Part shown: positions 36,143-44,210 of the stretch, one piece after another
Position numbering within the stretch: position 1 is the first letter of the stretch
Layout of the letters: every line of letters starts with the position of its first letter
Assembly (NCBI RefSeq): GCF_027920805.1
Contig: NZ_JANWOI010000001.1
Span: 682,001-746,000 of the forward strand
Direction of reading: 5' to 3'
Length of the DNA stretch: 64,000 nucleotides
From: Govania unica
Lineage (GTDB): Bacteria; Pseudomonadota; Alphaproteobacteria; Sphingomonadales; Govanellaceae
Translations under genes and position numbers: made by a program
Notes under the pieces: model-generated
Database searches by the model: none
Seen by the model: the letters and a program-made list of their open reading frames with translations, nothing else
What the model was told of the DNA's origin: nothing

Positions 36143-38113
36143 TTAGCGCGGGGGAGCGATCTCGATAGTCAGTCTATCCAACATGGCCTGAAGCGCAAGG
36201 GTTTCTTGGTCCTGGCTGCCAAGACGGCGTACCGAGACCTTCTGTTCCTGGGCTTCGCGTTCACCCACCACCAGCATCACCGGCACCTTGGCGTGTGAAT
36301 GTTCGCGGACCTTGTAATTGATTTTCTCGTTGCGCACATCGGCTTCGGCACGCACGCCCGCAGCCTTCAATTGCGCAAGGATATCAAGAGCATAGTCATC
36401 AGCTTTGGAGGTGATCGTCGCCACCACAACCTGCACCGGGGCGAGCCACATGGGGAAGCGTCCGGCGTAATGTTCGATCAGAATGCCGGTGAACCGTTCA
36501 AGCGTTCCGAGGATGGCGCGATGCAGCATGATCGGGCGATGTTTATTGCCGTCTTCGCCCACATAACTCGCGTCAAGCCGTTCCGGCATCAGGGAATCAA
36601 GCTGAAGCGTGCCACATTGCCAGGAGCGGCCGATGGCGTCCTTCAGATGGAATTCAAGCTTCGGACCATAAAACGCGCCTTCGCCCGGCGAGATGATGTA
36701 AGCGAGGCCGGTGGCCTTCAAAGCATCCTCAAGGGCGCGTTCAGCACGATCCCAGGAGGCATCGTCCCCGGCCCGCACATCGGGACGGGTGGCGAGATGC
36801 ACGGTCACATTGTCGAAGCCGAGGTCACTGTAAACTTCCTGCAACAGATTGCAGAAGGCGAGGGTCTCCGAACCAACCTGATCCTCGCGGCAGAAGATAT
36901 GGGCGTCATCCTGGGTCATCTGGCGCACGCGCATGATGCCATGGAGCGCGCCGTGGGCCTCGTTCCGATGACAGCAGCCGAATTCAGCCATCCGCAGCGG
37001 CAGGTCGCGATAGCTTTTCTGGCCCTGCTTGAAGATCTGCACATGGGCCGGGCAGTTCATGGGTTTGAGCGCCATGAATTCGGCGTCACCGGTGATGATC
37101 GGGGCGTCTTCCTCGGTGCTCGGGATTTCATCCGGCACCACGAACATGTTTTCGCGGAACTTCGACCAATGGCCCGACTGTTCCCAAAGCTTGGCCGACA
37201 TGAGCTGCGGGGTTTTCACCTCCACATAGCCGGCGCGGTCGAGCTGGCGGCGGATGTAGTTTTCAAGCGCCCGCCAGACCACATAGCCCTTCGGGTGCCA
37301 GAACACCGACCCCTGGGCCTCTTCCTGCAGATGGAAAAGATCCATTTCCTTGCCGAGCTTGCGATGATCGCGGCGTTCGGCTTCTTCCAGGCGATGGAGG
37401 TATTCCTTCAGTTCCTTTTCATCGCGCCAGGCCGTGCCATAGATGCGCTGCAGCATCTCATTCTTCGAGTCGCCACGCCAATAGGCGCCAGCCAGCGACA
37501 TCAGTTTGAAGGCATGACCAAGCTTGACCGTGGACGGCAGATGCGGCCCACGGCAAAGATCGATGAACTCCCCCTGACGATAGAGCGACACATCCTGATC
37601 AGCCGGGATCGAGGCGATGATCTGGGCCTTGTAGGTTTCCCCGAGGCCATTGAAAAATGCCACAGCGTCATCGCGGCTCCAGACCTCGCGCGTGATGGCC
37701 TCGTCGCGGGTGACGATGTCATGCATGCGCTGCTCGATAGCGGCAAGATCTTCGGGCGTGAAGGGCTCCTTGCGGGCGAAATCGTAATAGAACCCGTTCT
37801 CGATGGCCGGGCCGATGGTGACCTGGGTCTCGGGATACAGTTCCTTGACTGCTTCGGCCATCACATGGGCGGCGTCATGACGCAGCAATTCAAGCGCGTC
37901 CTCGTCCTTGCGGGTGACAATGGACAGGGCGGTGTCTCGGGTGATGACATGGGTCAGATCCTTGACGTCGCCGTCAATGCGCAAGGCGAGAGCCGCCTTC
38001 GCAAGGCCGGGGCCGATATCGGCGGCGATTTCCGCGCCGGAAACCGGCCGCTCATAGCGTCGCACGCTGCCGTCCGGCAGGGTAATGGCGACTGCTTGGA
38101 TGGGCTCTTGCAT
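36143..38113 (-). CDS. thrS: Threonyl-tRNA synthetase
   Basis: ThrS charges tRNA-Thr and edits mischarged serine. The 656-aa product has an N-terminal TGS domain ([24 protein letters not shown]) and an N2 editing domain ([30 protein letters not shown]). The class II catalytic core follows, with MNCPAH (zinc Cys and His region) and [26 protein letters not shown], then a C-terminal anticodon-binding domain. The ATG at 38113 has GGA at about 9 bp; a second ATG at 38119 is too close to it. In the same direction as infC. Confidence 0.97.
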   Translation of the reverse strand: MQEPIQAVAITLPDGSVRRYERPVSGAEIAADIGPGLAKAALALRIDGDVKDLTHVITRDTALSIVTRKDEDALELLRHDAAHVMAEAVKELYPETQVTIGPAIENGFYYDFARKEPFTPEDLAAIEQRMHDIVTRDEAITREVWSRDDAVAFFNGLGETYKAQIIASIPADQDVSLYRQGEFIDLCRGPHLPSTVKLGHAFKLMSLAGAYWRGDSKNEMLQRIYGTAWRDEKELKEYLHRLEEAERRDHRKLGKEMDLFHLQEEAQGSVFWHPKGYVVWRALENYIRRQLDRAGYVEVKTPQLMSAKLWEQSGHWSKFRENMFVVPDEIPSTEEDAPIITGDAEFMALKPMNCPAHVQIFKQGQKSYRDLPLRMAEFGCCHRNEAHGALHGIMRVRQMTQDDAHIFCREDQVGSETLAFCNLLQEVYSDLGFDNVTVHLATRPDVRAGDDASWDRAERALEDALKATGLAYIISPGEGAFYGPKLEFHLKDAIGRSWQCGTLQLDSLMPERLDASYVGEDGNKHRPIMLHRAILGTLERFTGILIEHYAGRFPMWLAPVQVVVATITSKADDYALDILAQLKAAGVRAEADVRNEKINYKVREHSHAKVPVMLVVGEREAQEQKVSVRRLGSQDQETLALQAMLDRLTIEIAPPR

Positions 38114-38243
38114 GTTCATCTGTCCAATGTCCGCGTGGCTTATGCTCAACTGCCCGGCAAAGTGGGGCACAATCGGCGAAAGTATAATGATTTTACCGCC
38201 TGTCAAGCAAAGGGGATCTGCACGGGCGGACAAGTACTTATTT

Positions 38244-38328
38244 GTCATTGCCGGGCTTGACCCGGCAATCCATCTGTCCGCCGGACATTGCACGCCCCAT
38301 GGATGCCCGGGTCAAGCCCGGGCATGAC
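38244..38328. repeat. Opposed pair of family-A palindromic repeats
   Basis: Units at 38244-38273 (forward, main type) and 38299-38328 (reverse, ATGCCCGGG/CCCGGGCAT stem) lie upstream of thrS. The second again has paired changes in both arms. Confidence 0.9.
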
Positions 38329-38347
38329 AGTTTGATATACCCCACAC

Positions 38348-38448
38348 TCCGTTCGCCCTGAGGAGCCCGCAAGGGCGTCTCGAAGGGCCGGCAACCCGGC
38401 TACGTGCTTCGAGACAGCCCCTCGCGGGGCTTCCTCAGCACGAACGGA
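38348..38448. repeat. Long imperfect palindrome (family D)
   Basis: An outer arm TCCGTTCGCCCTGAGGAGC pairs with GC...CCTCAGCACGAACGGA. An inner part TCTCGAAG pairs with CTTCGAGA around a GCCGGCAACCCGGC core. The outline matches Sphingomonad-type dispersed intergenic repeats. One copy is visible in the window. Confidence 0.8.
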
Positions 38449-38474
38449 GTCACACTGTCGAGTATGTGCCCCAC

Positions 38475-39710
38475 TCACCCCGCGCGGCGGTCGAGCAGGC
38501 TGCGGTAGAGGGCGAGGGTTTTGGCGCACATGCGGTCGATGGAAAACTGGCGGCTGACGCGCTCCCGGGCCATGAGGGCGAGGGCCTCGCGTGCGGGGAC
38601 ATCCATGGAGATGGCCTGTTCAATGGCCGTGGCGAGGGCATGGGCGCTGTTTGGCTTGATCAGCCAGCCGGTTTGATCGGGCAGGATGATCTCCGACGTG
38701 GCGCCATGGTTTCCGGCGATCACCGGGCGGCCCATGGCCTGGGCTTCGGCGGCGGTGAGATCGAAGGCTTCCGGCAGCAGGCTTGGGTTGACCACCACAT
38801 CGGCCAGCATATAGGCGGCGGGCATGTCGGCGCAGAACCCGGCAAAGCGGACTTTGCCGCCAAGCCCACGGGACAGCGCCAGATCTTCCATGTCCTTGAT
38901 ATAGCGCTGGGTGGCTTTGTCGTCGTTCTGGTCGTCGCCGATCATCAGGGCGGCAAAGGGCCGCTCGCCGAGATGGGCCAAAGCCTCGATCAGCAGGCGG
39001 TGACCCTTGTCGGCCCTGAGGCTGCCCGCCATCAGAATAAGCGGCACGCCATCCGGCAGCAGCCAGCGTTGCGCCAGCTTGATCACGCGATCGGCCACAA
39101 CACCGCCCGGGTTGAAGCGGGTGAGATTGAGTCCGCTCGGGATCACTGTCACCCGTTCGGGGGGGACGCCAAGGTCATTGATGGCGTGATCGGCGATATA
39201 GGTGGAGACGGCGATCACATGGTCGGCCTGGGCAACGGCTGCGGCATACCAGCGTTCGCGCCGGCTGGCCGGGGTGAAATGTTCATGGAGAGACACCACG
39301 ACCGGCTGCCCGCCTGCCCGCGCGGCATAGCGCGCCGCCCAGGCAGTCCCGGGGCTGCGGGCATGGAGGAGGGCGATGTCTTCGCGTCGGATCAGGCGGC
39401 GGATCTGCAGCGCGAGCCGGCCGCGGGCAAAAGCGCCATCGGCCGCTGCGGGGGCGGTCACATGGCGGGCCCCGGCGCGCAGGATGTCGGGCACGAGCCG
39501 GCCGCCTTCGGACAGCACAATCGGCTGGCCGCCGCCTCGCGATAACGCTGTTGCAAGCTCGGCCGTACCGCGTGCCGCCGCGCCGATATCGAGGGTCGGC
39601 AGCAGGTGCAGCACGCGTGGGGCTTGGCAAACGTCCTCAGCTGTCCTAGAGCCTTGCTCAGGAGATTCGTTCATTCTTGGCATCTGGCCAGTGAGAAGAG
39701 TTCTATTCAT
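38475..39710 (-). CDS. GT4-family glycosyltransferase
   Basis: The 411-aa product has the GT-B fold of family 4: N-terminal donor-like domain (RVLHLLPTLDIGAAARGTAELATAL) and C-terminal domain with the E-x7-E motif (LPEAFDLTAAEAQAMGRPVIAGNHG) and SLRADKGHRLL. It probably transfers a sugar from a nucleotide-sugar to a surface polysaccharide or lipid. The acceptor is unknown. The start is uncertain: ATG 39710 has GAGGG near it; ATG 39674 (MNESPE) is an alternative. The 39710 start overlaps the divergent hydrolase start. Confidence 0.85.
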   Translation of the reverse strand: MNRTLLTGQMPRMNESPEQGSRTAEDVCQAPRVLHLLPTLDIGAAARGTAELATALSRGGGQPIVLSEGGRLVPDILRAGARHVTAPAAADGAFARGRLALQIRRLIRREDIALLHARSPGTAWAARYAARAGGQPVVVSLHEHFTPASRRERWYAAAVAQADHVIAVSTYIADHAINDLGVPPERVTVIPSGLNLTRFNPGGVVADRVIKLAQRWLLPDGVPLILMAGSLRADKGHRLLIEALAHLGERPFAALMIGDDQNDDKATQRYIKDMEDLALSRGLGGKVRFAGFCADMPAAYMLADVVVNPSLLPEAFDLTAAEAQAMGRPVIAGNHGATSEIILPDQTGWLIKPNSAHALATAIEQAISMDVPAREALALMARERVSRQFSIDRMCAKTLALYRSLLDRRAG

Positions 39711-40473
39711 GACCCTCACACCTCCCTCTATACCCCAACGACTCAACCTCCCCGATCATTCTACCCTCGCTTACCATGCTCTGGCTGGAAAGTCGCCGAC
39801 CGTTGTGTTTCTCGGCGGCTTTATGTCGGACATGACCGGAACCAAGGCCATGGCGCTTGAGGCTCATTGCCGGGGCCATGGGCAGGCCTTCGTCCGATTC
39901 GATTATTTCGGGCATGGCAGCTCCTCGGGTCAGTTTCGCGACGGCACCATCGGCCGCTGGCGTGACGATGCGCTCGCGGTCATGGATCAGCTGACCAGAG
40001 GGCCTCTGGTGCTGGTGGGGTCGAGCATGGGGGGCTGGATCGCGCTGCTTGCCGCCATGGCGCGGCCGGAGCGCGTGGTTGGGCTCGTGGGGCTCGCCGC
40101 CGCGCCGGATTTCACCCGCGATCTGATGGCCCCGTCCTTCACGGCCGAGGAACGCCACGCATTGGAGACAAAAGGCTTTTTTGAACAGCCCACGGCTTAC
40201 GGCGATGCGCCCTATGTCATCACCCGGGCCTTGATTGAAGAAGCGGAGCGTCATCTTATCCTCGATCATCCGGTGCCTGTGACCTGCCCGGTGCGGCTTA
40301 TCCATGGGGATCAGGACCCCGATGTGCCGTGGCAGTTGTCTGTCCGGGTTATCGGACGGCTGATGTCGGAAGATGTGACGCTGACGCTTGTGAAGGGTGG
40401 CGATCATCGGCTGTCGACGCCCGCCGATCTCGCGCGGATTTCGGCGGCGGTGGAGGAGTTAAGCGTCCTTTAG
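39709..40473 (+). CDS. Alpha/beta hydrolase
   Basis: The 254-aa product has the nucleophile elbow GSSMGG (Ser near 105), the acid loop HGDQDPDVPW and the closing GGDHRLS. The start FLGGFMSDMTGTKAMALEAHCR is typical of the small ABHD10-like hydrolases of alphaproteobacteria, for which the natural substrate is unknown. The ATG at 39709 has AGAAGAG upstream. It overlaps the convergent epimerase gene by 15 bp. Confidence 0.85.
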   Translation: MTLTPPSIPQRLNLPDHSTLAYHALAGKSPTVVFLGGFMSDMTGTKAMALEAHCRGHGQAFVRFDYFGHGSSSGQFRDGTIGRWRDDALAVMDQLTRGPLVLVGSSMGGWIALLAAMARPERVVGLVGLAAAPDFTRDLMAPSFTAEERHALETKGFFEQPTAYGDAPYVITRALIEEAERHLILDHPVPVTCPVRLIHGDQDPDVPWQLSVRVIGRLMSEDVTLTLVKGGDHRLSTPADLARISAAVEELSVL

Positions 40474-41325
40474 GGCGCGCAATCCCTCGCGGTAGCTTGG
40501 ATATTTGAGCTTTACGCCAAGTTCCAATTTGATGCGGTCGTTATGGACGCGCTTGGTGGCGCCGTAAAAGCTGCGGGATTTTTCGCTCATCCCGGCCTCG
40601 TCAAGCAGTTCGGCCGGTGGCGGCGGCACCCCAAGCAGTTCGGCGGCAAAACTCACCACGTCCTGCGGCGGCGCGGGTTCGTCATCGGCAAGGTTATAGA
40701 CCCGGCCCGGATCAGGGCGGCGGATGGAAGCGCGGAGCACCTCGGCCACGTCAGCCACATGGATGCGGCAGAACAGATGGCCAGGCTTGATCACCCGCCG
40801 CGCCGTGCCCGCGCGCAGCTTTTCAAGCTGGTTGCGGCCGGGGCCATAAATCCCCGCCAAGCGGAAGATCTGAAGCGGCAGGCCGGGAATGCCCTGCCAG
40901 TCGCGCTCGGCCTGCAACCGCTGCCGTCCGCGCTCGCTGACCGGGGCAAGGTCCGAGTCCTCATCGATCCAGCCGCCGCCACGATCACCGTAAACGCCTG
41001 TGGTCGAGAGATAGCCGACCCATTCGAGCCCGGGCAGGGTGGCAATTCGGGCCCCAAGCGCGCGGGCAACGCGGTCGCCGCCTGCGTCGGGCAGGATCGA
41101 AATCAGGATATGGGTCACGCCGTCAAGGGCGTCAGCGGGCAGCGGGGCTCCGGCCTCCCAGACCATAGGCGTCACACCCTGTGCGGCAAGGCGAGCGGCT
41201 TTTTCGGCGCTGCGCACGGTGCCGGTGACGCGCCAGCCTTCAGACAACAGCAAAGGCCCAAGGGTCGCCGCCGACAAGCCATAGCCGAAGCAAAAGAGAT
41301 GGCCCTGTTTCATCGCGTCGCCCAT
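40459..41325 (-). CDS. NAD-dependent epimerase/dehydratase-like SDR protein
   Basis: The 288-aa product has an extended SDR Rossmann fold with a modified GxGxxG (CFGYGLSAATLGPLL) and a downstream VGYLSTTGVYGDRGGGWIDEDS. RLAGIYGPGRNQLEKLRAG resembles the YeeZ-like group. It looks like a sugar-nucleotide or general NAD(P)-binding protein; substrate unknown. The ATG at 41325 has AAAGG 6 bp upstream. It overlaps the hydrolase at its 3' end. Confidence 0.82.
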   Translation of the reverse strand: MGDAMKQGHLFCFGYGLSAATLGPLLLSEGWRVTGTVRSAEKAARLAAQGVTPMVWEAGAPLPADALDGVTHILISILPDAGGDRVARALGARIATLPGLEWVGYLSTTGVYGDRGGGWIDEDSDLAPVSERGRQRLQAERDWQGIPGLPLQIFRLAGIYGPGRNQLEKLRAGTARRVIKPGHLFCRIHVADVAEVLRASIRRPDPGRVYNLADDEPAPPQDVVSFAAELLGVPPPPAELLDEAGMSEKSRSFYGATKRVHNDRIKLELGVKLKYPSYREGLRALKDA

Positions 41326-41406
41326 CTGCTGCCTTTCTGCTGCCTTAGTTTCTCTGCACATGTCATATATAGCGCGCGGTGCATATTAGTGAACATGGAA
41401 TGGGTC

Positions 41407-42237
41407 ATGACCAAAGCCTGGGTTGCGGTTGTTTTCGGATTGTTGGCGACGGGCGCGGTGGCGCAACCGTCCGCACCAGCGCCTGCGTATGAAAATCCAT
41501 TCCAAAATCTGAGCCGCCCGGATGCCGCCCGTTACAAAGCCTGTCTTACGCAGGCGGAAACCAACCCGAAAGCCGCCCTTGAGGCTGGATTTCTGTGGAA
41601 AGATCATGACGGCGGGGTTCCGGCCAAACATTGCATCGGCGCGGCGCTCGCTGCCCTCGACCGCTACCCCGAAGCCGCCGCCTGGTTCGAGGAGGCGGCG
41701 AGCGATGTAAGCTCCGGTCGCGGGCTTGAGGCCAAGGGTGTGACCGGGTCTCCACTTCTCGCCGCGCGGCTTCGCGATCAGGCCGGCAATGCCTGGATGC
41801 TGTCGAAACATTATGACCGGGCCTATAAGGCGTTCACCGAAGCTTTGGCGCTCGCCCCTGCCAAAAGCGTGCTGGCGCAGGATGCGGTCTTTGACCGTGC
41901 GCTGGCGGCGGCAGCCTTGCGCAATTACAAACAGGCGGCGAGCGATCTCACGCAGGTGATCCTGGCCGACCGCGAGCGGGACGACGCTCTGACCTTGCGC
42001 GCGGCGGCGCACCGGGCGCTCGGGGAAACGGATCTTGCCCTCGCCGATCTCGGGCGGGCGCTCGCAATCAACCCCGAAAATGCCGACGCCCTGATGGAGC
42101 GCGGCAATCTCCGCTATGAAGATGGCGACCATGACGGCGCGCGGCTCGATTGGATTCACGTGCTGGTCTTTGATCCGGGCTCGGATCTCGCCGATCAGGC
42201 GCTCGACAATCTCGAAATGCTGCGGATCAAGGGCTGA
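41407..42237 (+). CDS. Exported TPR-repeat protein
   Basis: The 276-aa product has a signal peptide ([22 protein letters not shown]) and several tetratricopeptide-like helical pairs, e.g. [97 protein letters not shown]. It probably acts as a periplasmic scaffold. Start choice: ATG 41407 gives the cleaner signal peptide; ATG 41395 is also in frame. It converges with queG and overlaps it by about 11 bp. Confidence 0.8.
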   Translation: MTKAWVAVVFGLLATGAVAQPSAPAPAYENPFQNLSRPDAARYKACLTQAETNPKAALEAGFLWKDHDGGVPAKHCIGAALAALDRYPEAAAWFEEAASDVSSGRGLEAKGVTGSPLLAARLRDQAGNAWMLSKHYDRAYKAFTEALALAPAKSVLAQDAVFDRALAAAALRNYKQAASDLTQVILADRERDDALTLRAAAHRALGETDLALADLGRALAINPENADALMERGNLRYEDGDHDGARLDWIHVLVFDPGSDLADQALDNLEMLRIKG

Positions 42238-43432
42238 GCCATTCGGCTGAGACGTCCGGGTCCGCTTCCTGCGGCAGCTGTTTGGCCTTAAGCGCTGCAA
42301 AGGTGTCAGCGCTTAAAAGCTGCCTGAGCGCCCACACCGCCATGCCCCGCACGAGCGGCGCGGGGTCGCCAAGCAAGGCTTCGGCCGCCGGGGCGAGGTC
42401 AGGATCATGGCTGTTGCCGATGGCCACCAGCACATTGCGGGTAAAGCGGTCGCGGCCCACGCGCTTGATAGGCGATCCGGCGAAAAAGGCCCGGAACCCC
42501 GCGTCATCGAGGCCTGCAAGATCGCGCAGCAAGGGGGCCGTCAGGCTTTCACGCGGGTGAAAGGCGGCTTCGCTTGCCGCGCGGGCGAATTTGTTCCAGG
42601 GGCAGACGGCCAGACAATCGTCACAGCCATAAATGCGGTTGCCCATAAGCGGCCGCAGTTCGGGCGGAATCTGCTCCTTGGCCTCGATGGTCAGATAGGA
42701 AATGCAGCGCCGGGCATCGAGCTCATAGGGGGCCGGGAAGGCCGCCGTGGGGCAGGCGTCAAGACAGCGACGGCACTGGCCGCAATGGTCGCCCTCGCGG
42801 ACGTCCGGGGCAATCTCAAGGGTGGTGAACACGCTGCCAAGGAAGGTCCAGGACCCAAGTTCCCGCGACACCAAATTGGTATGCTTGCCCTGCCAACCCA
42901 GCCCGGCGCGTTCGGCCAGCGGCTTTTCCATCACCGGTGCGGTGTCGACGAACACCTTGACCTCGGCGCTATAGGTCCCATGGATCCAGCGCGCCAGCGC
43001 CTTCAGGCGCTTTTTCACCAGATCATGGTAATCCTTGTTGCGGGCATAGACCGAAATCACCCCCTGATCGCGCTGTTCGAGGGCGGCGCGCGGGTCCGTT
43101 TCGGGTCCGTAATTAACCGCCAGCATGATGATGCTGCGGGCCTCGGGCCAAAGCCCCTGCGGATGGCGGCGGCGGTCGGCTTTTTCCGTCATCCAGTCCA
43201 TGTCGCCCTGACGTCCGAGGGCCAGAAACTGGTCGAGCCGCTCGCCGGGGATGGTATCGATATCGGCGCGGACAAAGCCAATCTGATCGAACCCAAGCTC
43301 ACGAGCCTGGGCAATTATCCGTGCCTTGATGTCACTGATCCCGTCTTTTTTGTCATCCCTGCGAAAGCGGGGATCCATGGATGGACTGGATTCCCGCTTT
43401 CGCGGGAATGACACATTGGAGCTGTCAGGCAT
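42227..43432 (-). CDS. queG: Epoxyqueuosine reductase
   Basis: QueG performs the last step of queuosine synthesis in tRNA, using cobalamin and two 4Fe-4S clusters. The 401-aa product has the clusters [16 protein letters not shown] and [14 protein letters not shown] and C-terminal HEAT-like helices. The N-terminus is unusual. From the ATG at 43432 (AAGG 7 bp upstream), residues 7-27 are encoded by an in-frame family-B palindromic repeat at 43352-43412. The usual QueG start ([19 protein letters not shown]) follows only afterward. No alternative start codon occurs between the repeat and the conserved region. It is 9 bp after the FzlA-like gene on the same strand. Confidence 0.93.
   Translation of the reverse strand: MPDSSNVSFPRKRESSPSMDPRFRRDDKKDGISDIKARIIAQARELGFDQIGFVRADIDTIPGERLDQFLALGRQGDMDWMTEKADRRRHPQGLWPEARSIIMLAVNYGPETDPRAALEQRDQGVISVYARNKDYHDLVKKRLKALARWIHGTYSAEVKVFVDTAPVMEKPLAERAGLGWQGKHTNLVSRELGSWTFLGSVFTTLEIAPDVREGDHCGQCRRCLDACPTAAFPAPYELDARRCISYLTIEAKEQIPPELRPLMGNRIYGCDDCLAVCPWNKFARAASEAAFHPRESLTAPLLRDLAGLDDAGFRAFFAGSPIKRVGRDRFTRNVLVAIGNSHDPDLAPAAEALLGDPAPLVRGMAVWALRQLLSADTFAALKAKQLPQEADPDVSAEWLSP
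43352..43412. repeat. Family-B palindromic repeat pair inside the queG 5' end
   Basis: Two facing hairpins (GTCATCCCTGCGAAAGCGGG and the mirror ending CGCGGGAATGAC) lie within the coding sequence. Read on the minus strand they give residues 7-27 of QueG. Confidence 0.9.
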
Positions 43433-43441
43433 GGTCTGCCT

Positions 43442-44110
43442 TTAAAAATCAAGGTCTGCATAATGCGCGGGCGGGCGCAGACCGGGGATCACGTCTTTCA
43501 GCAGCGGCCGCACGCTAGGCCGCGATTTCATGCGCATGTACCAGTTCTTGGCCGACTCATTGGCGTGCCAGGGCACCGCGCCGAGATAGTCCATGACCGA
43601 TAAATGGGAGACAGCGGCGATATCGGCATAGGAAAAGAACTTGCCGCCAAGCCAGTCGCGCCGATCCGCCAGATAGCCGATATAATCCAGATGGATGCGG
43701 ATATTATGCGACGCCGCGCGGATGGCGTCCGAATTGGGTGAGCCGTGCCGCAGCAGCCGCTTCAGGATTTTTTCCGAAATCAGATAATGCCCGACCTCGC
43801 GGTGGAATTTGCTGTCGAACCAGTCCACAAGCCGTCGCACCTCGGCCCGCTCCTCGGGCGTCGACCCCATCAGCGGCTGGTCTTGATAGGTCTCTTCAAG
43901 ATATTCGGTGATGGCGTAATTGTCAGCGATGCGATGCCCGTCGGGCTCCTGCAACAGGGGCACCGAACAGGCTGGATTGAGCGCCAGAAATTCCGGCCGC
44001 CGTTCCCAGACATTCTCGACCCGCATGGAAAAATCCAGCCCCTTCTCATGAAGGGTCACACGAATTTTGCGGGAAAAGGGACAAAACCAATTGTGGTAAA
44101 GAGTGCGCAT
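43442..44110 (-). CDS. Glutathione S-transferase fold protein, FzlA-like
   Basis: The 222-aa product starts MRTLYHNWFCPFSRKIRVTLHEKGLDFSMRVENVWERR and ends YADLDF. The CPFSRK N-terminus, the PACSVPLL cis-Pro loop and the helical C-domain mark a GST fold. The NVWERR...LNPA and terminal HYADLDF match my recollection of FzlA, a GST-like FtsZ-binding division protein of alphaproteobacteria (Caulobacter). I could not check this by alignment. It is the first gene of a pair with queG. Confidence 0.72.
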   Translation of the reverse strand: MRTLYHNWFCPFSRKIRVTLHEKGLDFSMRVENVWERRPEFLALNPACSVPLLQEPDGHRIADNYAITEYLEETYQDQPLMGSTPEERAEVRRLVDWFDSKFHREVGHYLISEKILKRLLRHGSPNSDAIRAASHNIRIHLDYIGYLADRRDWLGGKFFSYADIAAVSHLSVMDYLGAVPWHANESAKNWYMRMKSRPSVRPLLKDVIPGLRPPAHYADLDF

Positions 44111-44149
44111 GCTCGCCCGTCTTTATGTTTCAAGGCCGATATAAAGAGA

Positions 44150-44182
44150 TTGGAGAAGAAGGTGCAAGCCCTACTTCTCCAA
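44150..44182 (-). terminator. Hairpin downstream of gltB, probable terminator
   Basis: On the minus strand TTGGAGAAG pairs with CTTCTCCAA across a 15-base loop, followed by TCTCTTT. The T run is broken, so strength is uncertain. Confidence 0.5.
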
Positions 44183-44210
44183 AATCGAAATATAGACGCC
44201 TTGGTTGATG

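Noticed and set aside
37501-37746. Small minus-strand frame inside thrS.
   Set aside because: It lies in another frame of thrS and has low-complexity Ser/Arg character typical of shadows.
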